Origin: Globodera rostochiensis
Taxonomy: Eukaryota; Nematoda; Chromadorea; Rhabditida; Heteroderidae
Assembly: GCA_018350325.1 (NCBI GenBank)
Contig: JAEVLN010000047.1
Location: 1-64,000 of the forward strand
Direction: 5' to 3'
Length of the DNA stretch: 64,000 nt
In this document: positions 48,210 through 59,272 of the stretch, piece after piece
Layout: every line of letters starts with the position of its first letter
Numbering within the stretch: the first letter of the stretch is position 1
The notes under the pieces: generated by a model
What the model was told of the DNA's origin: nothing
Database searches by the model: none
Seen by the model: only the letters and a program-made list of their open reading frames with translations
Position numbers and translations under genes: made by a program

Positions 48210-48536
48210 TTAAATAATCGACAAATCCTTAGTTTTGCTGCCAAATACTTCAAATTCTAATAAGTTAAAAAAGTTTTTTTGTTTTAAAAATATAACATAA
48301 CAAAACATAAAATGTGACATTAAATAAACAGAAAATATAAAAATATAATAAATAAAAAATGTTAGAATGGCAAACGGATTTAAAACACTTAAAATCCTCT
48401 TAAAAGAAGCCAAAAACGATTGAGAGGCACAAAAAGGAGTCTGACCAATATGCTCGCCAAAACACAAAATTTTTAAAGAAAAAAATAAAAATTTATAGCA
48501 TATTAAAAAAAAATCAATTATTACATAAAATCGCAT
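48210..48536 (-). CDS. Longest open frame in the window (108 aa), doubtful
   Basis: A minus-strand ATG frame of 108 codons. Most of it is F/I/L/Y-rich as expected from T-rich DNA. The middle (GEHIGQTPFCASQSFLASFK) lies over a modest GC rise (48360-48470). Frames this long can be expected by chance in T-rich strands of this size. If real it would be a small membrane protein of unknown function. Confidence 0.18.
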   Translation of the reverse strand: MRFYVIIDFFLICYKFLFFSLKILCFGEHIGQTPFCASQSFLASFKRILSVLNPFAILTFFIYYIFIFSVYLMSHFMFCYVIFLKQKNFFNLLEFEVFGSKTKDLSII

Positions 48537-48549
48537 TCAACAATTTTAA

Positions 48550-48640
48550 AAGCAATTGCACTGAGTTCGTGAACGATGTGTGCCCTTGCAAATGGGACGT
48601 TTGGTTTTGAATTCGGAGGCTACTCCCTTTTTTAGAAAAC
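48550..48640 (+). other. Cys-bearing coding-like island
   Basis: A frame open for more than 30 codons reads NNFKSNCTEFVNDVCPCKWD before TGA, with cysteines spaced C-x8-C-x1-C. It lies in an A-rich block without clear splice sites. Confidence 0.22.
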
Positions 48641-48788
48641 GCTTTGAACATTTGAATAAAAGTAAAGGGCAAATCAAAACACACAAGGAAAAGTAACCGG
48701 TAAAAATAACTTCAAATGCTGCCAAAAATTAAATACGCATTAAGCCTTCCATAAAGTTTATTGGCCGTTTTAATTGATACGCATTGGC

Positions 48789-48848
48789 TATGATTGTAAA
48801 TTTTTTATAGAATCAAACTCAATCCAAAAATTTTAGCCTAAATAATAA
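48789..48848 (+). repeat. R10 short duplication, copy A
   Basis: TATGATTGTAAATTTTTTAT...TTTTAGCCTAAATAATA recurs at 49042-49110, about 250 bp downstream, with small indels. Confidence 0.75.
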
Positions 48849-49041
48849 CCTCGCCTTTAAATCATAATAAATAATCGTTTAACCAAATGAAATTATTAAT
48901 ATTAAATGGGTCCAAAGAACATTATTTTTTGTTGCCTAATTAAAATATAGTTTTTAAAACTAAAAATAATTAAATAAATAGAAAAAAAGAAAAAATTTTT
49001 AACATTTAAAAGGCGACGGAAAGCTCTCAACAATATCGGTT

Positions 49042-49110
49042 CATGATTGTAAAATTTTTAAAGAATCAAACTCCATTCAAAAAATCAAAACGTTTTTAGC
49101 CTAAATAATA
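49042..49110 (+). repeat. R10 short duplication, copy B
   Basis: Second copy of the 48789-48848 segment. A coding-like GC patch follows at 49124-49155 (frame SKPFAFHGWTPQDY), which copy A lacks. Confidence 0.75.
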
Positions 49111-50120
49111 GCTTAATTAAATATAGTAAGCCGTTCGCGTTCCACGGATGGACACCGCAGGATTATTTAAATGTAAATATTAATTAAAGTAAATTAATAA
49201 TAATTTAAAATAAACATAAATATATATGTAATTTTAGTTTCTTAATATCTTAAATTAAACTAATTCTTCAGATTAACACAAAATATCCATTAATAAAAAC
49301 TGGAAAAAGTGAACTATTTTTTGATCTTTACTATAAATTAGATTATTAATAATATTTAAAGTTTTTTTATTAACAAGTATCTGAATTAAAATAAAATTTA
49401 CTAAATAATAAATCAATTTCAAAAAAGGATGCAAAAAAACCCAATCGCGATATTTTTCGCAACTATTTAAACACAAATAAGCAGAACAAGGAACAAAAGT
49501 TAGGCCATCAAAAATAACGCAAATGCAAACGGATTAAAAAAGTTAAAAATTTTTAAATTAATTATCATGACTTAAATTTGATAAAGATAAAACGAATTGC
49601 TTTTGTTAATATAATTTTTATTTAGCCTTTAGCCTTTAATAATTTATAAGCTTTATTTTAGGGATTGTTTCTATTTAATTCTAATAAAGCAAATTCATTT
49701 TTATTAAAAAATACTATTAGAATTTTAAAACTCATTAAGCAAGCAACGGATTGGTGTTTAAATAAAACAAATAATGTTAAAATAGAAAGAAAAGGAGTTT
49801 TAATAGTATATATTAATCATATCAATAAATCTGTATTTCCACAGGATATATTAACACATTTCTCTGGATTTAAAAACATAATATTGATTAAATAAAATAT
49901 CAAATCTCTTATTGTTAAATGAAGTAACCAAAAAATACTAGTTTTAGAGATTTTAGTTTAATAAAATATAAACTTAATGGAAGACATTTATGCAAAAATT
50001 AATTCAATAAATAACAGAATAATAAGGACACGTTAAGGTCGTCGTGCAAAGCAATCGTCCTTGTCGGAAAAAGGCAGGGAAAAATAATTAATCAATAGTA
50101 TTTTGTCAAATAAATTTTAA
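49111..50120. other. A-rich spacer, weak frames
   Basis: A 76-codon plus frame from an alternative start (49665-49895) follows the acceptor-like TTTATTTTAG. It reads RKGVLIVYINHINKS, has AT-rich codons and no GC rise, so it is unsupported. An island at 50030-50080 reads GHVKVVVQSNRPCRKKAG. Confidence 0.35.
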
Positions 50121-50258
50121 ACACAGCAAAAAAATAATTTTAAAAGGTTGAAAAAATCTTTGGCCAACCTACCCATTGGAAAAATAGTAAAAAAAACAAT
50201 AAATGACGCAGACTACCGGGTGCTGACTTATTCCTGGAGGCACCAGTTGGTTGTTTGA
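50121..50258 (+). other. Coding-like frame of 45 codons
   Basis: Open from after TAA (50118) to TGA (50256): a Lys-rich start, then LANLPIGKIVKKTINDADYR and LTYSWRHQLVV. The GC-rich part is 50205-50260. The minus strand also has a good acceptor (TTTGTATTTTAG) entering the island at about 50272 and an open frame reading VSNNQLVPPGISQHPVVCV. Strand unresolved. Confidence 0.28.
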
Positions 50259-51026
50259 CACTTGATTAATACGGCGCGCTAAAATACAAATAATAAAAAC
50301 AAAATAGCTTAGATTATTACTAATTACATTTATTTATGTTTGATTTTTTAAATAATTTATCAAAGCTTTGGTAATTAAACAATTATTTTGTATAGAATAA
50401 AATTTTTAGGAGGTACTATTTATTACAAAGTTTTTATTAAACTAACAAAATTTTGTTTAAATTATTTAAAAAATATATTATAAGTAACAAAAACATACTT
50501 AACATTTTATAATGAAACTTCGAGGCTCGGCCTACAAAATTTTTTTAATGTTTTAATTTTATCTTGAACTGAAAAGTTTTTAAGCATTAAAGATTATTAT
50601 TCTCGTTCATTATATTTTACTAATCAACAATAAAGAATTATTAATATTTAATTGCAATAAAAAATTTTAATTAAAGACTGTTTTTTAGAATAAATATCTG
50701 TTTAACTAAAACAGATTCATCATTAAATATAACCAAATAAAATGGAACCATATTAATAATAAAATGTCTTATAATAATAATATAAGCCGAATAAAGACTT
50801 GAACATAATACATTATTCACCCAACTAAGTAATTTAATTCAAAAAATCTATACATGCGCAAAAAAGTAGTCACTGAATAACATAAGCATCGTTGAAAATA
50901 AATTATTTTTTAATAAAAACTTATATTCAAGAAAAACTGTATCCATTCTTTAAAATTTTCTAAGCTCATTTATTTCATACTTTTTATATTTATATTTGTA
51001 CTTAATAGGTTAATTTAATTATTTTA
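50259..51026. other. A-rich spacer
   Basis: No island or frame of note apart from a small patch at 50519-50540. Confidence 0.5.
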
Positions 51027-51027
51027 G

Positions 51028-51231
51028 TCACTCCGCGGATTGATACTTCATTGGGTTTCAATAGATTTTATTATTTTGTTGAATTTTGACGCAAAACGGG
51101 ACATTCACCGTATTTTGAGTATATGTTGCGACTTCTATGTTTACAGCAAAAGTATATGTTGCCGGCTAAGCATTTTTTGCTGTGTTTTTCTTGATTTTAT
51201 TATATGCATAATTTATAATTATTTTTATTAG
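51028..51231 (+). other. Possible exon after strong acceptor
   Basis: TTTAATTATTTTAG is followed by a GC patch, and the frame stays open to TAG at 51229 (SLRGLILHWVSIDFIILLN, then DAKRDIHRILSICCDFYVY). Hydrophobic and Cys-rich. No donor seen; it may be a terminal exon or chance in T-rich DNA. Confidence 0.25.
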
Positions 51232-51404
51232 AATAGAACCGACAATCTTAATGAAGCCATATATTGGGCCTGGCATAAATTTGTTAATGAATTTTTAATA
51301 TTAGCTTTTATTTTTTGTTGTTAAATTGTTAGTTTATTTTGATAATTAATAGAAAAATTTAAGTTCGGTAATTTTATCAATCATTACAAACTTTTGTATT
51401 TTAA

Positions 51405-51545
51405 TTTAATAAATTTTGTTTATTTTTTGTTACGCCCTTTTTGTCCACTTTGCCCGCAAAAGCCGTTTTTGCTTTCACGGCACGGCCAGTCGCAAGGGCT
51501 TCAGTTTATTTTATTTATGCGTCTTATATTATAATAGATTTCTGA
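51405..51545 (+). other. Coding-like GC island (46 codons)
   Basis: The GC-rich core 51430-51510 is open in all three plus frames. The best reading is TPFLSTLPAKAVFAFTARPV followed by ARASVYFIYASYIII to TGA, Ala-rich with a hydrophobic tail. T-rich flanks fit a plus-strand gene. No clean splice pair. Confidence 0.3.
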
Positions 51546-52326
51546 TTTAAATGTACACTTCAAAAGTTACGCTTTAACATTGCATTATTTATCGAAATTA
51601 TTTTGTTGGAGTGATTATTTGATCATTATTTTTATAAAAAATATTATTTTTAAATGGCACCATACATTTAATAAAGTTCAGAAATCAATTTTGTTTTTGC
51701 ATTATTTTGAGTTTGTCCTTCAGTTTTATTCAAATGTTTTTTCTTGCAAAGCATTTTCTAAAAGTCAAAAATTGAAATTATATTTTTATGCAATTTGAAA
51801 AATTTTAGTAATTTTATGGGTTGCTTGCCATTTTAAGTGATAATCTGGGTGTAAAAAGCTATTGAGAATTATTTTGTATTAGAAATTGTCAACTGCCAAT
51901 TAATTAAACTTTATAATAAATAACACATAAAAAAAGATTATGATTCATTTGTTAACAACGTTATTTTAATCTTAGAATATGATTAATGTAAATTTTTAAT
52001 CATCGTAAAGAAATTATTTATTGCATTTTAGTTTCTCAATAATAACAATTAAAGTCTGCAAATTAGCTTATAATCAAATTTAAATAAATGGAAAAAAAAC
52101 ATTTAAATTACTTTCAAATATAAAAGTTCTAGAAAAAAGCAAAAAAAAATTGCATTATTTGGTTGAATAATTTTAATTTATTTCTTTTTATTTTCTAATA
52201 ATTATTTGGTTACAAATAAATCTGATTAAATAATTTTATTTTAATATTGATTTGTTTTAACAATTGGTTGTTATAAACTTAATATTTTATTAATAGATGT
52301 TCATTGTCTTAATGGTTAATCTGAAA
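51546..52326. other. T-rich spacer
   Basis: A 72-codon plus frame from an alternative start (51580-51798) has background composition and is not supported. No repeats. Confidence 0.45.
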
Positions 52327-52685
52327 GCAACAATCGTTTCTATTTCTGTAATTTTTTATTTAATAATTTTCTTATAATGGGGCAGAGCGGTACCTCTATT
52401 CCCTGTTGTGCGATAATTGGGTCGAATGTCGCAGCGTTCTGCCTTATGTGGATTTTGCGAGCCATATTATTCATTTGTATATAATCTATAGAATTTTTTA
52501 ATGCCTTTATCATTAAATTTAGATCAACTATTTAATATTTAGTTAAAAAAGTTTTAATTTATTTTTATCAACATCATTTAACAATTCGCACCCGATATTT
52601 GTTTAATTTACATGTTTCATTGCTTTAGTTTGATTGTTTTGTGTTGGTATTAATAACATAATTTCAATATTGGTTATTTGTTTTT
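52327..52685 (+). repeat. R3 repeat, copy B with different interior
   Basis: Matches 29623-30140 in three blocks (52327-52402, about 52493-52600, 52625-52685). Between the first two it carries its own GC cassette (52403-52465), which extends an ATG frame at 52374 into MGQSGTSIPCCAIIGSNVAA. Copy A shares MGLSGTSIP but stops after 14 codons. Confidence 0.85.
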
Positions 52686-53216
52686 AATCATTTTTTGAAA
52701 TGATTGCATTTCATTGTTTAGAATTAAAGTTTTGACTGACCCACTATTTTACTTTTCATATTTTATTATTATTTGCTTAAATCTTTATTTGTAGACTTAT
52801 TAGAACTCTCATAGGGCTCAGGGTACATTCTTTAAAGAATTTTTATTCATTTTATTTCGCCACGATTTGAATGGCGGGAACGTCGATTCGTTAATTTAAA
52901 TAAATTAATGATGGATGTTTCGCACCTGGTGCTTTAAGTTTGTTGTGAAGTAGTGAGGTGATCCGACTTTCTAAGAAATTTTTATTACTTTTTTAAGAAA
53001 TATCTTAAATAATTGTAGTATCTATTCATTTAATATTATATATTTTCAAAGATAATTGGCTTCATTTGTATTATATTTTAGAGTTGTTAATTTTAGAGTG
53101 ATTCATGAATTTTTAAAATTTTTGTTAGCTATTTTATTGGGCTGGACTTATTAAATAAGCTTTATTTATTTAATTGCCGTTTGACGCCCAACTAATTCTT
53201 CCTTATTATTTTGCAG
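52686..53216. other. T-rich spacer with island at 52855-52940
   Basis: The island contains CGCCAC...ATGGCG pairing and a short open frame (FRHDLNGGNVDSLI). No splice pair. Confidence 0.4.
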
Positions 53217-53275
53217 TCAGAACTGTGCGCATCTGAAATATTCGGCACTTTTAAAAGTTTTCTCATAAATTTAAG
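53217..53275 (+). other. Strong exon candidate (59 bp) with both consensus splice sites
   Basis: The acceptor CTTATTATTTTGCAG and donor AAG/GTAAGT bracket 59 bp. Read in frame from the acceptor it is SELCASEIFGTFKSFLINL plus two bases, with no stop. The surrounding block is T-rich, as expected for introns in the sense direction. The last 32 bases of the exon together with the donor are partly duplicated 42 bp downstream. Product unknown. Confidence 0.5.
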
Positions 53276-53319
53276 GTAAGTTTACGGCAGTTTTAAAAGT
53301 TTTCACATAAATTTAAATA
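53244..53319 (+). repeat. 42-bp tandem duplication across an exon end
   Basis: GGCACTTTTAAAAGTTTTCT starting at 53244 and GGCAGTTTTAAAAGTTTTCA starting at 53286 are two tandem copies. The first contains the donor GGTAAGT; the second has lost it (AAATATAAG). Confidence 0.85.
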
Positions 53320-53413
53320 TAAGATTATTTAAAAAATCATTCATTATATAATGAAATTTATATAATTTCCTCTGTTGAGTTTGACTTTTTATCTATATTA
53401 ATGACTTAGGCAA

Positions 53414-54432
53414 CAGGGGTGGGTCGAAAGAGAAATTTTTCGAAATCGAAATTTTTTTTATTTCGATTTTCGTAAGAAAACCGAAAGAAAACCTCGAAAT
53501 TATCGAAATCGAAATCGAAACGAAAGAGACCCTTCGAAAGTGGAACAAAAATACATCTTTTTTTAAAACAAAAATTTTTTGCCCTTCATTAATTCGAATC
53601 ATTGAATTTCAAAAATTTATTGGATCGAGGGCTTTTGGCGAATAAAAATTCTATTTTTCAATAGAAAAATGGTTGAAATGCAAAAATAACCCCGTATTGA
53701 CAGACTTGTTGACAATTTTTTGAAGATTTTCAGTCCTTTTCAAGTAAAAAAATGAATTTTTGGATCAAATTCCCTAACAAAAACAAATCAATTTTAAAAA
53801 ATTTCTCGGCGGCGCCTATCGGCACCGCCGACCCCCCCCCCCCACCTTTTTGCCTTTTTAGTAAAATCGCACAATAACAAAAATTTCGCGAAGAAAATAT
53901 TAAAACAATTTTTTATCAATTTTAGATGGTTTTTTGGTTAGGGGGAGAAGTCAGCGGTGCCGATAGGGGCCGCCGAGAAATTTTTTGAATCTTTGACTCA
54001 ATTTGTTAAAGATTTGCAACCAAAATTGGAAAGAATGTGATGCTTTTTTGCATTAAAAAATTGAAATTTTTGCCACATTGTCCTTCCGAAAAACCACAAA
54101 ATGAGGAAAAATCCTTAGATATCACAACCCTGGCTAAAACTAAACAAAATCAGGTCATTTTGTGCGTAAAAGCCTTCAGGACAAATCTTTAAAAAAATGA
54201 CATTTCAAATTTTAAAGATTGGGGTACCCCAATTTGTCTCTAGTTTTTTTCCAATGATTTTTGGCGAAATTTAGTGTAAAGGGTAAAAGAAAATGTTAAT
54301 GACATGGATCTTTGACACAATTTCTCTTTCGATAAAATTTCGAAGAATTCGTCTTTCGATTTTCGAAATCAAAACGAAAGAAAAACCTCGAAATTATCGA
54401 AATCGAAATCGAAAGGTTTCGTCCCACCCCTG
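53414..54432. mobile_element. Non-autonomous hAT element, 1019 bp, 8-bp target duplication
   Basis: Perfect octamers TTAGGCAA flank it at 53406-53413 and 54433-54440. Terminal inverted repeats begin CAGGGGTGGG (left GTCGAAA, right GACGAAA reading inward). Subterminal regions are full of TTTCGATTTCGA/TCGAAATCGAAA motifs. A 31-bp internal inverted repeat (53801-53831 and 53951-53981) has about two mismatches. A run of 12 C lies at 53832-53843. No transposase frame is present. CAGGG termini with 8-bp duplications are established hAT hallmarks. Confidence 0.93.
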
Positions 54433-54606
54433 TTAGGCAACAACTTTTTTAATTGTTTTTAATTATTCATCATTTAAAAAATATTTAGTTTTTGGTTTAT
54501 TTTAAAACTTAACATTTTTCACAGATTCAGATGACTTCTTTCATTTATTGTTCTACCGATTTCAATTTGATAGTTTCTTAACACGGTAAAGTCCGTTTAT
54601 TATTAA

Positions 54607-54738
54607 TTTATTATCGTCTTTTGGTATTTAAGACTTATTAAAGAAAATGTCCGTTTCCGAAAGTTTCATGGCGCGTCATTGGGACTCATGGTCTCACTGA
54701 AATTTTCTGTGGGCTGTATTATCCTTTTTTTAAATTAA
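54607..54738 (+). other. Coding-like island (43 codons)
   Basis: Open between TAA stops: ENVRFRKFHGASLGLMVSLK then a hydrophobic tail. A second frame has an ATG at 54647 (MSVSESFMARHWDSWSH). The GC-rich core is 54645-54715. No splice pair. Confidence 0.25.
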
Positions 54739-55191
54739 TTACTTTTGAATTTAAATGCTTTGTATTAATATGTTTCATTCAATGCCATTCTTTAATTTAA
54801 AAAATCTCGAGTTCTGCTTACTGTTGATTTAGTTTAAGTTTGAATTTTTTAAAATATTACTACAAGCGCCACTTGTAACATCTTAAGAGTGAAAAGAAGC
54901 CTAATAAAAAGCTTATTTTGATTAAAAAAAATACTTCAATTGTAGCGGGGTAGAAATTTGCAATATTCCAAACCATTGCCACTGCTTGTGTTTTTGTGTT
55001 TTTTAATATTATTAAGCTAAAATGAGTTTTTTAAAATATATTTTTTACAAATTCAATCACTTGATTTGTTTTTTTATTAATTCTTTTGCTTTTCTTTAAC
55101 GATTGCCATTTGATAAAGCTCACGATTATATATATTTAATCTCTTTCTTTTGCTTAATAATTTTTCAGTATTAAAATTTATTATAGATAAT
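54739..55191. other. T-rich spacer
   Basis: A weak island at about 54950-54995; otherwise low-complexity AT. No feature supported. Confidence 0.5.
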
Positions 55192-55347
55192 ATCAAAAAT
55201 TTTAAATACATTTTATTAATAATTGATTTACGATTAATAATTATAAACTTTTTTTATTATTTTAATCTTTTAAGATAATATCAAGCGCACGGAGCACGTT
55301 GCCAGTTTTCGGTATGGAGTCCGCTTGACCAAAGCTTGTGTGGACCA
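55192..55347 (+). repeat. 156-bp cassette, copy A
   Basis: Identical in length to 55903-56058 and about 97% identical. It consists of an AT-rich lead (one mismatch in about 100 bp) and a GC-rich end (AAGCGCACGGAGCACGTTGC ... GCTTGTGTGGACCA). Beyond it the copies share CCGGCGTG after a 6-bp gap and then diverge. Confidence 0.95.
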
Positions 55348-55399
55348 AGTCTTCCGGCGTGTTAAGTTTGCTGCTGCCTGCTGCACAAATTATTTTTAA
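55274..55399 (+). other. Coding-like frame in cassette A (41 codons)
   Basis: After TAA the frame reads DNIKRTEHVASFRYGVRLTK, then ACVDQVFRRVKFAAACC to TAA at 55397. The duplicate at 55985 keeps the same frame despite three substitutions and a 6-bp indel (QVF versus H). That makes this the best comparative evidence for coding in the window, although it could still be a transposon relic. Confidence 0.4.
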
Positions 55400-55782
55400 A
55401 AAGCTTTAATTCAAAACTAAATGAGCTGACATAAATAAAAGATATTTGATTATCTGACTAAATGAAGTGCCTTCTTTCATTGTAAGATACATTTGTTTGC
55501 ACTCTTAATTCTAAATAATATTTGTTATAGAATACCTAACTTCATAAGGAATAATTGGTTGTTATTTTATTTTAGTTAAAAATTTTAATCGTATTAAAAT
55601 AATTATTTTTTATTTGTGTTTGGTTTCCAATTATTACACTTAATATTTCCTTTCAAGCAAAGCATAAACGATAACTAAACTTTTTTGGATAAATATTTTT
55701 GAAAAAATTGTATAAATTTTTTTGCGCTTTAAATTGTGTCGATGTATATAATTTTTCATATATTAATAGTAATTTTATTTAA

Positions 55783-55902
55783 TTGTCAGAGCAATTATTT
55801 ACTAAAAAGAAGGCAAGAACAGACCGGCACAGCCAAGTCAACATACTTTTCGTAGCCACCAGACCAACCCAAGAATATTGGCTCGCAACAATTGCAGCAT
55901 TT
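55783..55902 (+). other. Coding-like island upstream of cassette B
   Basis: A GC island after AATTGTCAG reads ARTDRHSQVNILFVATRPTQ, then EYWLATIAAFIKN, continuing open into the AT-rich lead of cassette B. Possible exon; product unknown. Confidence 0.28.
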
Positions 55903-56058
55903 ATCAAAAATTTTAAATACATTTTATTAATAATTGATTTACGATTAATAATTATAAACTTTTTTTATTATCTTAATCTTTTAAGATAATATCAAGCGCA
56001 CGGACAACGTTGCCAGTTTTCGGTATAGAGTCCGCTTGACCAAAGCTTGTGTGGACCA
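55903..56058 (+). repeat. 156-bp cassette, copy B
   Basis: Second copy of 55192-55347, 711 bp downstream and in the same orientation. Confidence 0.95.
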
Positions 56059-56107
56059 CCGGCGTGGCACGATGGTGACGCGCGTTATGGTTAATGATGA
56101 AAGCTAG
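55985..56107 (+). other. Coding-like frame in cassette B (40 codons)
   Basis: Reads DNIKRTDNVASFRYRVRLTK, then ACVDHRRGTMVTRVMVNDES to TAG. Compared with cassette A the first 25 residues differ at three positions, all replacements. The frame survives the 6-bp indel and the tail is different. Confidence 0.4.
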
Positions 56108-58926
56108 ACATCAAATTAGTTTGGTAATTTTGTTTTCAGATTTTATAATTTTACAATTCAATATTTACTTTTTACATGTCTGATTAGGCTATCCAAGTTA
56201 AAAAAATTATTGTTGTTCATATGTTCAAAAATATTATTAAACACCAAGATTTAGTTTGTCTGGTTCAATTGATGTATGTGAATTCATTTTAAATAAACTC
56301 GAATCAATTTTTTTTGTGAAACATTTTATATAAAATTGCAATAACAGCAAATAGGCCTTGGCGCTTATCTTAGCCATCGTCTTTACATTGTTATTTTATT
56401 TGCTTTTATAATTATTCTCATTATATTTTATAATTTATTGAAACAAAAATTTGATATTGGCTGTTGACAGATCGCATATTTAAATACATAAATAAATGCA
56501 TACGTTAAATTAATGCATGCGAATATTTTTATAAAAATGACAAAAATGTTGCGCATGTCCTTTGGCAGAAGTGCAAATTTAAATTCATTTTATTCTAACA
56601 CTAAGAACTCGTATAAAAATATAATATAATTAAATATTGTCATTTCTATGATATTTAAATATTGCAACTTTAATTATCTTTTTTATTTTCCAATTTTTCT
56701 CATATTGAAATATTCTTCGACAAAACAATACGATTGAGCTTAATTAAAGGTTTAATTGAATTGCATTTATTATTAAAAAAATGTTGACAATTTTTTATTG
56801 TTGTTTGTTTTAAGACTTTTAAAATCTTAATACAACAACTTAATGTAATTTTCTAATTAATAAAAAAAAGAACGGCTTTGGTTTGTGTAAATATCTTGTT
56901 TTAAAAATTAAGCATGATTTTTTACTGCCATACTAATTATATAGATTTGATTGCATTTTAAGCATGCAAATTTTCATTTGATCAAGAGTTAATCTTTTAT
57001 GACTTTTTGTGAATACTATTGAGGTTAGTTTGTTTTAAATTTTATCAAAAAATTATACTTGTTTTATTTGTTTTTAACATATATGACATTTTGCTTTTAC
57101 TAAAGATTCTTAAAAATTACTCGGCATGCGAATCGCAGGTCTAGTATTAATAATCTATCTGTTTGACGTTTATATTCCCCTTTGAATTGCTTTTTGTATT
57201 AGCTTTTTCATTTATCCACAATAGTTACCAAAAAAACCAAATTAATTTTAGAACTGTATTAGTTATATTTCGTTTTAAATTACGCGTCAATTTTGCCCAC
57301 AGTACGATTTGATATATTTTTGTTTAAATTGCAAGTACTTGCTTTTCTCCTTTTTGAATTTTTTACTTAATTTGTTAAGAATTAATATGTAAGAATATAT
57401 TATATAAAAATATATAAAAAAAATACAATAAATAATAAGTGACAAAATATCATTAATATATTAATAGAAATATTTTTGTCCTTTGTTCCAAATAGGATTG
57501 GTTAACCCGACATTTTTACTTTAAGTTATTTTAATATTCTACTGATGTTGTAAAAAAAATTTTAAACTTCATCTGGTAAAATCTTTTCATATATTTTATT
57601 TAATAAAAATTGCTATTGTCTTTCTGATGTCTTGAGCACTGTATATCATATTCACATGAGTTTTTATAGTTTTCAAAGCCTATACACGGCGCCATATATG
57701 AATTGCGTACTCAAATACTTTTAGAAATCATGATAAAATAAAAGTTTTTGCCATTGAATTTGTTTTAACTATGATTCTTAAGCTCAAAGGTATATTCCCG
57801 CGTTTGAATCATCATTGAAAGTGGCAGGCTCTATTCTTTTTTATTCCATTGAAAACAATTCTTTTTAATTGGTTTTTAATTATTTGAAGTAATTTTATTT
57901 CCAAATCTTTAATAAATTTAATTATGAGCGTTTATTTTGGTTAAAATCAAATTTTTGCGCTTTCTCCCACGCTGCATGTGCTGCGCGCTCATCTGCGTTA
58001 AATGTGTCGTACGTCGTGTAAATGGCAATCATTATTACATTGTTTTTTTGTTGGTTTTCTTTTGGGTGTCGATAAAGTTAAACAAAAACTTCAATTATTT
58101 ATTAGTTTTATTTAAAATTATTATTGGGGTTAGTTAAATACTTAGAGGCTTTTTTAGTTAATTTGATTGAGTTTTCATTTTCATTACTTAATTTTTGCAA
58201 AGTTACTGTTACTAGTTGTCCTTTCCTCACTATCAGTGCATTTTTCCAAGGAAAGCCAAGGTTACACATGTAATTTACAAATACGAATATTTTTGCTGAA
58301 TTCTTAAGCATTTTTTAGTTTCATAAAAGGATATATTTAAAATAAAATGTTGTAGAATCGCCATATTATTTTAGTTGTAACTGGTTGAGAAATAAATTGC
58401 TGGATTTCTTTGTGTTTCAAAAATTACTATGCTGTTTAAATTTGTTTCAATACATTTATACGGCAAATGCTGAAAGCGAAAAGTTTCTGAAATATTTCTT
58501 TGACAATTTTAATATTTGAACGACATTGATGCGACGTTTTGCTTGTATATGAACTGATTATTTATAAATCTTTTTTCAATATTAATTTAATAGTATGTTT
58601 ATTATTTGCCTTGATCCTTTGTAAAGCTAATTTGCTTATATATAAATAAGCTAAACAAAGGTCTAGAGCAGCGACGTAAACTCGCATAATCAAATTTGTT
58701 GTTTCCAACGATTATTTTTTATTAAGTGATCATACAAGAGCAGTTGTAAAAAACCTCTGTTTATCTTTTTTTTGCAAATTTATTGAATAATTAACTATGG
58801 AGCTAAAAAGTTATTTTATATTTTATTTCCCAAATGGATTTTATATTGTTTAAAATGTCTTTTTATCATTTATGATGTAAGATAATATCAATAATAGTTA
58901 CATATTTTTATTTTAAGGCTATTAAT
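56108..58926. other. T-rich block with weak frames
   Basis: Contains a 30-codon ATG frame at about 56537 (MTKMLRMSFGRSANLNS), a 66-codon plus frame (57937-58137) with a Cys-rich GC island (LPRCMCCALICVKCVVRRV) then hydrophobic sequence, and a 67-codon minus ATG frame (58108-58311; WKNALIVRKGQLVTVTLQK). The N-terminus of the minus frame lies in an R2 fragment (58269-58351). None has splice support. Confidence 0.3.
58269..58351 (+). repeat. R2 fragment
   Basis: TTTGCTGAATTCTTAAGC followed by ATATATTTAAAATAAAAT matches the interior of the R2 copies at about 3930-3995 and 22870-22930. Confidence 0.7.
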
Positions 58927-59133
58927 ATGATTTTAAATTTTTTCAATTTCTTTGTTTGCGGAACAGGCCCCCGGCATGACATTAGGAAAAGCACTTACTG
59001 TATTTTTCCTGTGTCGGCATCTTTAAAAGCTCAAAAAATGTGTACTGGAAATATTCTTTCCATGACCTACATGTGTATTGTATCTGATTTATATTTTGTT
59101 TTTAATATTTATGTAATGATCAAAAACTTATAA
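58927..59133 (+). CDS. Small ORF, 68 aa, unrecognised
   Basis: A plus-strand ATG frame in a T-rich block. A hydrophobic N-terminus (MILNFFNFFVCG) is followed by a polar middle (TGPRHDIRKSTYC...SLKAQKMCTG) over a GC rise and a hydrophobic C-terminus. Four cysteines. It could be a small secreted or membrane protein; no motif is recognised. Confidence 0.28.
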   Translation: MILNFFNFFVCGTGPRHDIRKSTYCIFPVSASLKAQKMCTGNILSMTYMCIVSDLYFVFNIYVMIKNL

Positions 59134-59179
59134 TTTCCATATAATATTTAGAAAAACCATCTATTTTTTCCGCCTGCGC

Positions 59180-59272
59180 ATGTTATGCTTCCTTCGGGTC
59201 GGCCCGTCTCTAAATTTACATCTCGTCGAAGTACTCATTATAAAGCTTCCATTATATTTTGTTTATTTATAA
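59180..59272 (+). CDS. Small ATG frame in GC island (30 aa)
   Basis: MLCFLRVGPSLNLHLVEVLI to TAA; the GC-rich half is 59165-59225. Too short to call with confidence. Confidence 0.18.
   Translation: MLCFLRVGPSLNLHLVEVLIIKLPLYFVYL

Noticed and set aside
49665..49895. 76-codon plus frame after an acceptor-like TTTATTTTAG
   Set aside because: Starts from TTG, has background base composition and no donor; TTTTAG is frequent by chance in this DNA.
53393..53602. 69-codon minus frame
   Set aside because: Lies across the hAT left end and translates the TCGAAATCGAAA subterminal repeats.
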